Shown one piece after another: positions 30,401-40,509 of a stretch of DNA of 64,000 bases (its first letter is position 1; each line of letters opens with the position of its first letter). A program made the translations under genes and the position numbers. The stretch is from Euglena gracilis (lineage: Eukaryota; Euglenida; Euglenophyceae; Euglenales), in the NCBI GenBank assembly GCA_039621445.1, contig CP154956.1, positions 89,348,482 to 89,412,481 of the forward strand, read 5' to 3'. The notes below the pieces were generated by a model, which saw only the letters and a list, made by a program, of their open reading frames with translations, was not told the DNA's origin and ran no database searches.

Positions 30401-31430
30401 GAGGAGGCAAGCAGCCAGGAAGGGGAGTCAGCGGACCCCCCAGTGGGCACAGCGGTGCCTGCAGCACAGCACGTCCCGACACGCGATCCACCGCCAGCGC
30501 TAGGTCAGGATCCACTGCGGACCGTCGCCGCCGCTGCATCGCACCAGCCCGTCCTGCTGCACTTCGTGCACCACCCGTCCGACCGTCCCTCCGTCTCCGC
30601 GTTTCCCCAGCTGTCGCAAGAGGCTGATCCCCAGATCCCCTCTGCTGCGGTATCACACTTGGTGTGTCCATCGACAGGAGCTGAGTGCGCGCAGCCCGTG
30701 TCTGCGTTCGCCCAATTGCTGCTGCACGCTGCCCCCCAGGCGGCTGTGGCTGCCTCCCAGGCGCCCCCCAGGCGGCCGTGGCTGCCTCTGCGATGTTCAC
30801 CCATTCTCCGTATGTGCCCATTCCGAACCATTTCCCGGCTGCGGGCGGGAACGCGGTGCCCCCTCCGCCGGCTGCCTTCCCGGTGTGTACAGGCCGGCAC
30901 CCCCCCATGCCACCGGCCTGTGCCACGCCGTCCCCGTTCCTCTCACACCACTTCCTGCCAGCGCACCTCCATACCCAGTGCTCCCCGTTCATCCCTTGTC
31001 CCGATGGAGCCTTCACCACCCAAGGCTCCTTCACGTTGCACCTCCAGGACCCGTCCTCAGCCTCAAGGCGGCGAGAGGGCACCGCCGCGGGTGTCTGCGT
31101 CCTCAATCCCCTCAACACAGGCCCGGTGAGTCCCGGCCCTTTCCGGCCCCAACCCGGAGGCCACCCATTTCCCCTACCCACGGCTACCCATGCGAGCCCA
31201 CCGCCCCGGGGGTGGTTGGAAAAGCCTGGCGTCAAACCGTACTGGGTAGCGGGGGTTGTATTTGTGGGGCTGCTGCTGCTGCTGCCGTTCCTTGCCTGCC
31301 GATTCGCCAGAGTGCCTGCTGCGCAGTGGACCAGGACGCTGGCGGAGGCTGGGCACGTGGAGACTACACCGTCGGAGGCGAGCCGACGGATGGCAGCGGA
31401 TGTCTCTGCCCCTGTCCCTCACACTAACAC
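27459..31430 (+). pseudogene. Second Ty3/gypsy chromovirus copy, 5' truncated and inactivated
   Basis: It aligns with the pol at 4296-8204, starting about 170 bp further in. RNase H keeps TDAS and VVDAMSR, but the third acid (TDH) is replaced by Val at 27976-27978. TAG stops lie at 28855-28857 (Tyr in copy 1) and 29905-29907 (Trp in copy 1). Frame changes occur near 27530, 28862, 29260, 29415 and 29920. The integrase finger is kept (HSVSGH to CPVCQ, about 29010-29135), but the second catalytic Asp is Gly at 29408-29410 (SGRG). The chromodomain is readable at about 30074-30250, then EWEDPPEEW and a Pro/Ala-rich tail with a hydrophobic stretch at about 31255-31300. It cannot encode active protein. 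Confidence 0.92.
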
Positions 31431-32160
31431 TGATACTGTGGAGGCAGGAGGAGGCTGGCGCCCAAAGCCGGAAGGCAGGGGCGGGCGGCAGCCAGGGGCA
31501 GAGCAGACCCCCCCCAGCCGGCCAAGGGAAGACAACGGCCGGGAGAGAGCGGGAGGCGGAGGCCACACAGACAAGCCAACATCCCAGGGGGGCCACCAGC
31601 CAGCCACCCCCCCCCCAGCAGCGAGGGGAGGCAGGCAGCCAAAGCAGCCACCCCCCCCCAAGGGGAACCGAAGCCAACCCCCCCCCAGGGGGACCCGAAG
31701 CCAGCCAGGCCCCCCCCCCCAAGGGGAACCGAAACCCCCCCCCCCCCCCCCAGAGGGAACCGAAGCCAGCCAGGCCCCCCAAGGGGAACCGAAGCCAGCC
31801 CCCCCCCAGGGGAACCGAAGCCAGCCAGGCCCCCCCAGGGAGAACCGAAGTCAGCCCCCCCCCCCGGGGGCACCGAACAGCCAAAGCCCCTCCAGGGGGC
31901 ACCAGCAAGCCGAGAGGCCCCAGAGGGCCACCGAGCCAAGGTTCCCCAGAGGGCCACCGAGAGGCCCCAGAGGACCACCGACCAAAGACCCCCTCCGCCC
32001 ATGGGGCCCCAAAGTGCCACCGACCCAGGACCCCCCCCCCCCAGGGGGCCCAAAACGCCACCGAGCTAGGACCCCCCCCCCCCGTGGGCCCAGAGGCCAC
32101 CACCCCAAGACCGCCCCCCCCGGGGGGCCCAGAGGCCACCAACCAAGGCCGCCCCCCCAT
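31430..32160. repeat. C-run minisatellite behind the second gypsy copy
   Basis: Units of about 30-45 bp with AAGGGGAACCGAAGCCAGCC and a C-run (31640-31870), degrading into GGGGGCCCAGAGGCCACC-like units to 32160. It is preceded by GATACTGTGGAGGCAGG, the same landmark as before the first minisatellite, so the two repeats hold equivalent positions. Confidence 0.8.
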
Positions 32161-32199
32161 CGGTGTAGAAACAATTTTTTCTCAGGGGGGGCGAGATCC

Positions 32200-32348
32200 T
32201 GGGCCCGAAGCGAAGTTAGCGCCGGCCATAAACAGAAAAATTCCAAAAATAGCACTTTTTCAAAAATTTTCAGTATATCCCACTCCCCCCTGGGGGGATC
32301 CCCCCGGGTGGGGGGGGGGGGCTCGGCCGGACTTAAAAAAAAACCTGT
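32200..32348. other. Spacer with a 30-bp sequence shared with an SmF intron
   Basis: Positions 32207-32236 are identical to 48248-48277. The rest is T/A-rich then C-rich without a gene. Confidence 0.6.
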
Positions 32349-32714
32349 TAACCCCCCCAAATAATACCCCCCAAATAATACCCCCCAAATAATACCCCCC
32401 CCCCCTTGGGGTCCGACTTCGGCCGCCGAAGTAATCCCCCCTCCCCCTGTTTTCGGGCTGAAGGCCTGGATTTTTGACCTGAAAATGTAGGTAAAAATCA
32501 CAATTTCTGACAACAAATTATGAAAAAAATGGATTTTTCTGGCTCATCTGACCTCCAAAAAATGGTAAATTTCAGAAGAAAGTGCAAAAAATGACCCCAA
32601 AGCGGGTTTTGGGTGCTATTTTGGGTTTTACGGGACTTCGACAAATTTCAAATTTTTTGGAAAAATAATGCCCTCGGGCCGGGACTTCGGTACCCCGGGG
32701 GGGTATTATTTACC
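32349..32714. mobile_element. ~366-bp inverted element, AAATAATACCCCC ends
   Basis: The left end TAACCCCCCCAAATAATACC, repeated three times with C-runs, matches inversely the right end GGGGGGGTATTATTTACC (32697-32714). Just inside the left end is a hairpin ACTTCGGCCGCCGAAGT (32416-32432). No ORF; target duplication not clear. Confidence 0.5.
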
Positions 32715-33056
32715 AATGTTGTGTGTGTGTGTGTGAGTGTACGTCCCACCCCGGCTTTTCTACTTATGCTTTCCTCCCGAAAAGCCCGTGGGGGGAGTAA
32801 CAATAAAATTTGCTTCCCTTTTCCCCTTTTGAATGCAAAGCACACAAGCAGAAGAATTGGTGGGACCGCAGTCCTATATATGAAAGTGACTTTTGCTCTT
32901 TCGAGCGTTGTAAAAGGAAGAAATAAAACTTGTATTCAAATGGGACTTCGCCCTCAGAATTCTAAAAGAGAATTGCAAAGCACCAAACCCAATAACCTTC
33001 AATTAGGAACCAGTTACTTTCGCTAAGCTTTCGCTAGCTCTGAGATGCTCTTTGTC
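32715..33056. other. Intergenic, no supported gene
   Basis: A GT microsatellite (TGTGTGTGTGTGTGAGTG) at about 32720-32738 and otherwise unique-looking AT-richer sequence. Nothing recognised. Confidence 0.4.
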
Positions 33057-33494
33057 TTATGGTTTAACCATGCCACTGTGTACAGCCCGGCCGTAGCCAG
33101 CTTGTAGGCCGTAGCCCATTGTATCTGGTACACAGTGCCATGGCAGAATGGCTGCCTGGTACACATCCTCCTCCCAGGGCTCTGCCCGATTTCCCTTCTG
33201 GACCAGGCCAGTCGGGATGCCAGGCACAGTCCCAGGTTCAGGGAGACAGTACCAGGATACCATGGTCTGGTTCCCAATTACGGTTACCGTGTTTGGAGCA
33301 CAAGGCGCAAAAGAATTCTGGCGCGCATGCTGTGCTTCGTGTGTCTTCTTACTTGACACCGTAGTGTCTTTGTGGTCTTGAATCTTCGCGATCAATGTGT
33401 TATCGACCGAACTTAAAGTGATTCCGCCATTGTGTCTTGAAACGGTGTTGAACGCGATGATGAAGTGCGTATTCACGCTCGAGACTTCGCTCAT
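33057..33494 (-). CDS. Unidentified 145-residue ORF, last of a minus-strand block
   Basis: It starts MSEVSSVNTHFIIAFNTV and ends at TAA (33057-33059). Composition is balanced, with many Thr/Val, and has SWYCLPEPGTVPGIP. It starts 54 nt after the stop of the upstream ORF and in the same frame. No family recognised. Tight spacing suggests one transcription unit or one split protein. Confidence 0.4.
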   Translation of the reverse strand: MSEVSSVNTHFIIAFNTVSRHNGGITLSSVDNTLIAKIQDHKDTTVSSKKTHEAQHARQNSFAPCAPNTVTVIGNQTMVSWYCLPEPGTVPGIPTGLVQKGNRAEPWEEDVYQAAILPWHCVPDTMGYGLQAGYGRAVHSGMVKP

Positions 33495-33548
33495 TATGTG
33501 GGACTACGCCCATTTCAGCCGTAGCTGATTATACGAGGCAGGAAACCC

Positions 33549-34382
33549 TCAACGTTTGTGGGTTTCCTTGAAGTACTCACCCATGTGTGGGTCTTGTACC
33601 AAGGTCATTTCAGTTGGACGTAAGTCTAAGGTATCCTTGTCAGGATCATCCATGTTGATCCGTGGGATAACCCAACTTTTGACTTGTTGTATTTCCTTGG
33701 GCAGTTCGGTTTTGAGCATTTCAGCTCGCTTGTGGAGGTACATCTGCAAATTTTCCCAGAAAACTCTCGGAAAAGTTGCAGGCCATATGTAATAGTTCCA
33801 TCTTGGATGGTTTGCTGGTGCCTGTGGTGGCATCCCAGGCAGAGCGTTGAAATCAACGTTATGCGCGCGGGATGCACAGGCACAGCGGGTTATGTGTGGT
33901 TTCAGAATGGTTCCAACCCATTCTGAATAATGTTCGTAACCATGTCGTTCAGGTGGAGAGTCAGGCAATAACCATCGTTGTGTGGTTTCCGAAACCGTTG
34001 AAGGCTTTGTAAAGAGTGGGTAAATGACTCGTTTCCAGTCGTCATCATTGAAGAGTAAGGGCAATCGCGCTTTTGTACATTCCACAGCAAGTCTGATTCC
34101 GCCGGAATCAGTTTGGAAGTCAAAGGCGATTCCGCCGCGGTCAAAAGCCTCAGCTTTCTTAAAGCTTTTGTGTTGGTGCATTTGTCGTTTTGTTTTGTAG
34201 AGATTCAGGAAATCTTCCAGAACGTCCTCGCTTCCGGGTACGATCTTGAGATTTCCGCCATCTGCGGGCAAATATATGTCTGCCCGTAGGCAGTTGACAC
34301 AGAAAACTGGTACGTCACGGTCTCTGTCCTCTTCCGACCACCGGAAGTTGTTCAGTTTTCTCCAGGACAAGGATGCAATCAC
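33549..34382 (-). CDS. Unidentified 277-residue ORF, aromatic-rich
   Basis: Natural-looking globular composition, with FCVNCLRADIYLP near the N-terminus, HPRWNYYIWPATFPRVFW in the centre and many Trp/Pro/Arg. The frame stays open upstream only to a TGA at 34389-34391, so the true start may lie further up. No match to RT, integrase, transposase or recombinase motifs. The role is unknown; candidates are an old viral insertion or a transposon accessory protein. Confidence 0.45.
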   Translation of the reverse strand: MIASLSWRKLNNFRWSEEDRDRDVPVFCVNCLRADIYLPADGGNLKIVPGSEDVLEDFLNLYKTKRQMHQHKSFKKAEAFDRGGIAFDFQTDSGGIRLAVECTKARLPLLFNDDDWKRVIYPLFTKPSTVSETTQRWLLPDSPPERHGYEHYSEWVGTILKPHITRCACASRAHNVDFNALPGMPPQAPANHPRWNYYIWPATFPRVFWENLQMYLHKRAEMLKTELPKEIQQVKSWVIPRINMDDPDKDTLDLRPTEMTLVQDPHMGEYFKETHKR

Positions 34383-34572
34383 CGCAAATCAAAGCGACTG
34401 TATTTGGAACGAATTCATTGTGATGAAAATTTTTCCGTTTGTTGTCAGCATAACAGACATGCACAGCCGGCATGCTGTTACGAATGTTGTGACAGACCGT
34501 ACAGAGCCAGGTTGTTTGACCATTCGGCCTATTGTCAAACAAGAAGGTTTCCCCAAGGTATTGGGCAAACAC
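34315..34572 (-). CDS. Unidentified Cys-rich segment overlapping the 277-residue ORF
   Basis: In a frame different from its neighbours, it reads WLCTVCHN, then about 35 residues later ICGDC: two C-x-x-C pairs as in a zinc ribbon. The FCVNC at the start of the next ORF may be a third. It is probably joined to the 277-residue frame by a frameshift around 34330-34380, which would mean either a degraded gene or recoding. Confidence 0.35.
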   Translation of the reverse strand: MFAQYLGETFLFDNRPNGQTTWLCTVCHNIRNSMPAVHVCYADNKRKNFHHNEFVPNTVALICGDCILVLEKTEQLPVVGRGQRP

Positions 34573-34778
34573 TCTTGGTGATCACGCATTGTAGAATCAC
34601 CAAATATGACGGACATAGTAGTTATGCTTCTGGTCATTGAAGAAGAGTGGTTCAATCCACTTGTTCAACAACATTCCGCGTTCGCGGGCTGATTGTATCA
34701 TGGCAATGCGTTCTTCGATGCTCGGCAGGAGATAATGTCCTCTTGCCAAAGAGTGGCATTATCGTCAACGGGAATGTT

Positions 34779-35930
34779 TTATTCTTGCGAGGTCTCAGAC
34801 ATTATATCTTGTCGAGTTCTACCTCGGAGGGTAGAAGTGACCCGGCTTTTCCCGGCCACTTCGGTATATGTTGGTGCTGGTGTGGTAGCAGCTGGGGTCT
34901 TCGCCCGCTTTCCTGATTTGCTACCACTCCCAGGTGGAGGTGGTTTTGGTTCGTTGTGTCGTTCCGCAGGTTTGCACGGTTCTGCAGGCTGTGGTTTAGC
35001 CTTAGGTTTACTGCCTTTCTCTTTCCGGTGCGGCGGAAGGGGGCGTTCTGCAGGCGACTTTGGAGCAGGTTTGACCGTTGGTGTGGTGGTAGGTGGTACG
35101 TCAGGAGCCGTCGGTACCACCTGTTCAGGTGTGTGTACCACTACGGGTGTTGTGTCATGTGGTGGCGTTTGTTCGACCGTAGTCGATTCAGTTGTTGTCA
35201 CCACTTCGGGTGTTTGGACATCAGGAGTAGAGCTGGCCGCGTCTGCTGCCAGTGCTCTGGTGGAAGCCGTAGCTTCTTGTGTTGGTTTCTCGCCAAGTCC
35301 CGTGTCACGGGGACTTCGCGTTGAAGAAGAAGACCTCGATCACACCATTGCAACCATCGAGGCTACGCCACTTCGGACGCTTCCGAGGACGCGTTCTGCA
35401 GCGCGTCCGACTTGTGGTGGTATGAGCATAAAGTCGTCTGGGTCTTGGTATCCGTGGATAACTTCCCGTTCTTGTCTTGTGATCAGTTCGCGAAATGCGA
35501 TTATCTCAGCGTCAGTTACTTCCTGTCCAGCTTCCGCATGTGCGGGAGTAGGTGGAACCACGTTTGCCGAAGGCGCTGCGGCTGTTGTGGAGTCTGCAGG
35601 CACTTCGGCCATTCTAAATTCTGCAGGCGCGCCAGGTTCCGTGTCTGGCAATGGTGTTTGTGAACGTGTTTGAGCAGGCGTTGCAACTGGCACTTCGGCC
35701 CTTAGAGCATGTTGTACGCCGACATCTTCGGGTTCAGACTCCACAGATGCGGAGGAGACAGAGCGTGTACTTTGTTCATTGTCTGTCCGTTCTTCCATTT
35801 CCTCATCGCTGGATGACCCAGAGGAGGAAAACGGAGGAAGAGTCTGACGAGTGTACGGGAGTGTGTTCCACAGACATTGTAGGTGTAGGTGGAGGTTGTG
35901 GCAAACGTTCTTCCGAATTTGGACCTGTGC
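34779..35930 (-). pseudogene. Unidentified Pro/Thr/Glu-rich ORF with one in-frame TGA
   Basis: Two frames in the same phase, 35342 up to about 35930 and 34779-35339, separated by a single TGA (35340-35342). The first part is acidic (SSSDEEMEERTDNEQS) with EVTDAEIIAFRELITRQERE, likely helical. The second is a long Thr/Pro/Val then Lys/Pro-rich linker (TPEVVTTTESTTVEQTPPHD, later a KPKAKPQP stretch). It looks like a structural or gag-like protein with a disordered tail. It abuts the truncated recombinase of the DIRS element. Confidence 0.35.
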
Positions 35931-36540
35931 CAAATCTGACGACTTCTGTATAAACAGAGATTCGTGAACAGTAAAATGAGTTGTGTACGCAATGTACATA
36001 TATCAGAGGGCAGGGGGGACTGTGCCAGCCCCAGGAGGATTGGGAGGGGATCCCAGAATGCCCCATATTTCTCCAGGTTTTGGTTCCAAAGCCTTTTATA
36101 AGGTGCCAACATGGCATGGAACTTTAGGCCTCCAAAGCCAGGAATCAATAGCATAGCGCTGTATGCATTGCGTGCTTGGGCCTTTGAAAATTGAAACAGT
36201 TGGATTAAAGCGTCAACCACTTGGTCAGTGGTGGCTTCAGGGGGGGGTACCCCCATTTTGTCCAAAATTACCCATAAAAGCGTAAAGGCACTTTGGTACC
36301 TTTTCAAACTGGGGTTTCTTCCCAGGAAATCTTTAATGGATGAATTTTGTATTTGTTTCCCCTCCAAAATTTGCCTGAGCAAATCATGCAAAGGAGGGGC
36401 CACCTGGGGGGTGGCATTTTTTCCCCCCTGCAATTGGTGAACATACCCATGTAGGGGGTGATTTTCAGGCAGGGGGTCCCTGGAACTTTCATTTTTATTA
36501 ACTGGGGCCACCATGTGGCTGAATCCCAGTAGGGGGTGAC
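35930..36540 (-). pseudogene. Truncated tyrosine recombinase of the minus DIRS element
   Basis: In a frame overlapping the end of the RT ORF it reads LLGFSHMVAPVNKN, QARNAYSAMLLIPGFGGL, LAPYKRLWN and LILLFTNLCLYRS, matching the start of the recombinase of the plus-strand copy. Similarity ends at the RSxDL region (about 35930). The HxxR and Tyr catalytic residues are absent, so it cannot recombine. Confidence 0.85.
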
Positions 36541-39528
36541 CATCAAAACTTTGGTCTGTGGAAACATTTTCAATCTGGGGAGAAATTTTTGGATTACAGA
36601 CCAGGGGGGGTTTGCATAAAGATCCCCCATGTTGTCCAGTGGACATTGTAATGCATCCACTGCTGTGGCTCCCCAGTGGGGCCACCTGGCCACAAATTGT
36701 GGCAGTTTTTTGTTGCCTGGTGAGGCAAAAAGGTCTGTTTTTAGACTTATGTACTTTTTGAACTGCTGCCTCAGCCATTGAAAAAGTTGGGGGTCCAGTG
36801 AGTAATCCCCCCTGTCCATTTCCCATCTGCTTATGGGGTCTGCCAGGCATTCTTTTGAGGGGACCCACTTTACTTGCAGGTTTATGTTGTGTTCCATGCA
36901 CCATTTGAAGAAGGGTCTTAGCATGGAATTGAAGGGGTCTTTTCTGCCCCCCCCTTTTGTTAGGTAATAGTAAATTACTTGATTGTCCACAGATAGGGAC
37001 ACAGTTTCCCCTGGCTTGCTGAGGCTTTGAACTGTGCTTATTGCTGCACTTAATTCTTTGACATTTATGTGCAAAATGGAGTTTTCCCTCCAAAATTCTT
37101 GCACAATTTTGCCTGTTCGGATGTCCAGCCCCCCCCAGGCATGAGTACTGCTGTCTGAGTGCAACTCTCTGGTTGCACTTTGGGGGAAGGGTCTGCCCCC
37201 CCAGGTGTCCAGCAGAATTTTTATTTCTCTTAATTGGTCCTTTATTCTTTGGGAAATGGGATGTTTTGAGTCCCAGGGGGCTGTGGAATTTTTCACCAAA
37301 AAATCTGCCAGGGCATCCGTAAAGGCCCTTAGAAAGGGCAGGGCCATAAGGTTGCATCTTATTTGGCCCAAAATGGCAGCCAGTTGTCTTTTTGACATGT
37401 AATCTTTTTTCACCATTTTTCCCAGCTCCTTTTTTACTGTTTTTATTTTCTGGGGGGGCACCTGTAATTTTCCCTCTTGGAAGTTTAGTTGAAATCCAAG
37501 ATGATTTACGATTTGGGTGGGCTGCAGGGTGGACTTTTTTACATTGATTTTGAACCCTGATTTGATTAAATCCCTGACGACTGTGTTCAGGTGATTTTGT
37601 AAGATGTTTTGTGTTGGGGCCACCAGTAAAATGTCGTCCAGGTAAATAAATACCTGGATGCCCCTTTTCCTCCACAGCTTTTCGAATGTCTTCATTACTG
37701 ACATAAAAATTTGGGGCATTATGTTCAGGCCAAAACAGCCTGCCTGGAATTCCCAGGTCTGCCCCCCCACCTGATGCCTTAAAAATGGCCTTAGGCCTGG
37801 ACTTACTGGAATATGAAAATAGGCATCCTTCAGGTCTATTTTTGCTGCCCAGTGGCCTTTTTCCAAAACTGGAAAAATGTGCTGGATGTGATCCAGCTTG
37901 AAAGGTTTCACTTGGAACCTTTGATTTATTTCCCTGCAATCGCTTATTAATCTCCATTTTGTCTGTCCCCCCTCTGGTTTTGAAATCAAAAACCAGGGGA
38001 TGAGGTGCTGGGTGGTTGAATCCCTCACCCTCTTTACGGATCCAGATTTTTCGTAATCCAGCAGTATTTTTTCTGCCTGGGGTAGGTTCAAGTTTGCTCT
38101 GGGTTTTGGGTGGGTGGACAGTTTTGGTGGGTTTACCCAGGGGGGTTGAATGCCATCCCTGATGAGTTGACATGTTGTTGGGGGGGCATTTTTTGCCCAC
38201 CATTTCAAGCTTTTTTGCAGCCTTTGATGGAGGGGGGTGTCTCCCCATTTTTCTTCCATGGAATTTATTTCCTGGATAAGATGATTTAGGGGGGGCTGGG
38301 TTGGAGATGTTGGACATTTTAGGCTTTTTTGTAACCTTTGATGGAGGGGGGTGTCTCCCCATACTTCCTCCATTGAATTTATTTTCTGGGTGAGATGATG
38401 CTGGGGGGGTGGGTTGGGGGTGTTGGACATTGCACCCCTAGGTCCCCTAGGGCTTGGGCCCTTGGAAAAAGAAATGTTTTCTGGGGGGATGTGCATGCAC
38501 TCTCTCCCTCTCTGCTCACCTCTCTGGATGATCTTGTTGTTGGAAGACATACCATAGGGCTTAATGCCCCTGTTTGGCCTATCTTGTCTTCTCCATGTTG
38601 ATGTGGTTGGTTGCCATACCATAGGGGGGCCTCTGTGGGTCCCCCCCTTGATTGATTGATCGGGAATTGAGAAATAAATGTTGGAGGGGTATCTGCCCCT
38701 CCCTCCAAAAGGGCCACTGTGGGTCCCTTTTCCTCCTGAGGCTGGGTCATTAAAGGGGCCACTGTGGGTCCCCTTTTCCCCCATTTTTGGCAGAGGGCCT
38801 CTGTGGGTCCCTCGGGGGATTTCTCCAGCAGCTGTCTTAGCTTCTTGGTGGCCACTGTGGGTCCACCCTGCTGGTTGGGCATGATGCCCCTTAGCTTCTT
38901 GGTGGCCACTGTGGGTCCACCCTGCTGGTCTCCAAGGTCTCCATGTGTAAATTTTCTTCCATAATCCTTCAGGCCTTGATTTGGCCTCCAACCCCACTTG
39001 AAATCTGGGGGGGCTGCTGTGGCCCCCCCTTTTCCCCTTGAGAGGGGCTCTTGTGATGGATGAATTGGGGGGGTTGGACAGACCTTTTCTGCCCCTTCCT
39101 GAGGGGATTTGTTTGTAAAACTGGCCCCCATGGCCCCTGTAGTGTTGTCCTCCTTGGCCTTGATTCCATCTCCCCATCCTTTGGCCAATTGTTGTATAGG
39201 CGACTGGGCGCCTTTGGGGGAGATGCCCCACATGTGTGGGTTGTGATTGTTCAATTGTGGAGCAATTTGGGCCCCCCTGGCCCATCTTTTGCCCATCAAG
39301 GGCTGGGGCAGACTTTTGTCTTCTGGGCCTTCTGGCCACAGTGGTCCAAGGACCGTGGCCGTCACTGGGGGGGTGGTTTGGGCTGGGAAATTTCTGGGGT
39401 GGGGGTCTGGGGGGGAAAAACGGCCACGGTTCGTCGCGTGTCGACCGCATCTCCAAGTTCTCCTGTTTCTGCGGCAGCTGCTCCAGGACGTCCGTGGCCA
39501 TGACTTCCCAATTTCTTCTCCGCTGCAT
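36304..39528 (-). CDS. DIRS-type retrotransposon polyprotein: RT, RNase H, Dam-like domain
   Basis: 1074 codons without interruption. N-terminus Pro/Gly/Lys-rich (gag-like), with WTHSGHQEAK and GTHSGPF repeats. A block containing INSMEE, WGDTPLHQRLQKSLK is duplicated at residues about 383-404 and 421-442. RT: KIDLKDAYFH with Asp at residue 565 (codon 37834-37836) and YLDD at 629-632. RNase H: Asp 792, Glu 825, Asp 848, Asp 897. The C-terminal domain DLFASPGNKKLPQFV with NPPW at 973-976 fits the Dam-like methyltransferase domain of DIRS elements. All catalytic residues are present. The recombinase ORF overlaps its 3' end, as usual in the family. Confidence 0.93.
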   Translation of the reverse strand: MQRRRNWEVMATDVLEQLPQKQENLEMRSTRDEPWPFFPPRPPPQKFPSPNHPPSDGHGPWTTVARRPRRQKSAPALDGQKMGQGGPNCSTIEQSQPTHVGHLPQRRPVAYTTIGQRMGRWNQGQGGQHYRGHGGQFYKQIPSGRGRKGLSNPPNSSITRAPLKGKRGGHSSPPRFQVGLEAKSRPEGLWKKIYTWRPWRPAGWTHSGHQEAKGHHAQPAGWTHSGHQEAKTAAGEIPRGTHRGPLPKMGEKGTHSGPFNDPASGGKGTHSGPFGGRGRYPSNIYFSIPDQSIKGGTHRGPPMVWQPTTSTWRRQDRPNRGIKPYGMSSNNKIIQRGEQRGRECMHIPPENISFSKGPSPRGPRGAMSNTPNPPPQHHLTQKINSMEEVWGDTPLHQRLQKSLKCPTSPTQPPLNHLIQEINSMEEKWGDTPLHQRLQKSLKWWAKNAPPTTCQLIRDGIQPPWVNPPKLSTHPKPRANLNLPQAEKILLDYEKSGSVKRVRDSTTQHLIPWFLISKPEGGQTKWRLISDCREINQRFQVKPFKLDHIQHIFPVLEKGHWAAKIDLKDAYFHIPVSPGLRPFLRHQVGGQTWEFQAGCFGLNIMPQIFMSVMKTFEKLWRKRGIQVFIYLDDILLVAPTQNILQNHLNTVVRDLIKSGFKINVKKSTLQPTQIVNHLGFQLNFQEGKLQVPPQKIKTVKKELGKMVKKDYMSKRQLAAILGQIRCNLMALPFLRAFTDALADFLVKNSTAPWDSKHPISQRIKDQLREIKILLDTWGGRPFPQSATRELHSDSSTHAWGGLDIRTGKIVQEFWRENSILHINVKELSAAISTVQSLSKPGETVSLSVDNQVIYYYLTKGGGRKDPFNSMLRPFFKWCMEHNINLQVKWVPSKECLADPISRWEMDRGDYSLDPQLFQWLRQQFKKYISLKTDLFASPGNKKLPQFVARWPHWGATAVDALQCPLDNMGDLYANPPWSVIQKFLPRLKMFPQTKVLMVTPYWDSATWWPQLIKMKVPGTPCLKITPYMGMFTNCRGEKMPPPRWPLLCMICSGKFWRGNKYKIHPLKISWEETPV

Positions 39529-39529
39529 T

Positions 39530-40509
39530 GCTCATTGAAGTCAAAATTGAAAATTGATAATTGAATTCTCAATTGCTGTTCGTCTGGATCGTGTCCTTCT
39601 GGATATTGAATTGATATTGACTTCTTGTCTCGGTTCTTCTTCGTTCGTGAACTCTTTTCCTTTCTTCTGGGTGTCGAAGGGCAAGTTAGGAATCAGCCAA
39701 CTCCGGCGAAAAAAGGCACTAAGCAGGGACTCCTAACCCAGCGCAGCGAACAATCACACAACACCGCCGGCGAGCAAGGCATGGCCTCACAATGGCAAAG
39801 TGCGGAGCCCGAGGTGTCTGTGGGGCAGCCGTGGTCTCGGCCGCGTGGACGGAATATTTGTGGAGCTTCGTCTAAAGTATCGCCTGACCCCGAAAAAACA
39901 GTGACACAGAACCGCCAGCGAACAAGGCATGGCTTCGCAAGGGCAAATTAGCCCGAGGAGCCCGAGGTGACGGGGGGGACGATGAGTACGCAGCACAAGT
40001 CGCTGCTTGCCTGCGAGGGCGTGTTGCCCACACCGTCATTCGCGCTTTCATGAAGGTTCGGGTTGAGAGGGAGCTACACCCATGGGCTTTCAACGAGGGT
40101 GGGAGGCCCTGTTGTGCTCCGCGTCAGCGAAATTGAATTGCGCGAAATTCTGCGCCCGAGGGCCACGTAAGACAAGCAAGGATTTGTGCTGTGCCCCCGC
40201 ATTCGAGCAATGGGTTTTGAAAAGCGTCACTTGCTCGAAGTCAGGAAAAGGAGCTAGAGGAGGGTTGCCAAACAGCGAAAAAGGCCCCTCTTCGTCGATT
40301 CTTCGTCGCCCTGACAGAAGAGTTCGAAAAAACTTTGGGAGTGTGGGGCACCTCGGGCGCCGGACTTTTCCATTGCCGGGCCATGCCTTGCTCGCCGGAA
40401 AAATGTTTTTGTGTCGGTCTCCCTTCCTCCCTTTTCGGTTTTTCCTCGAGGGAGTACGATTTTTCTCAAAATCGGGGTACTGAGAAACGGCACCATGCGC
40501 ATTCCCCCC
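39530..40509. other. Region between the two divergent DIRS elements
   Basis: It holds the 5' leader of the minus element, a tandem pair of CGCCGGCGAGCAAGGCATGG-like units (39766-39790 and 39910-39935) and an inverted third copy at 40378-40397. The minus frame 40090-41052 is open but is mostly antisense to element sequence. No host gene seen. Boundaries of the two elements are not clear. Confidence 0.45.
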
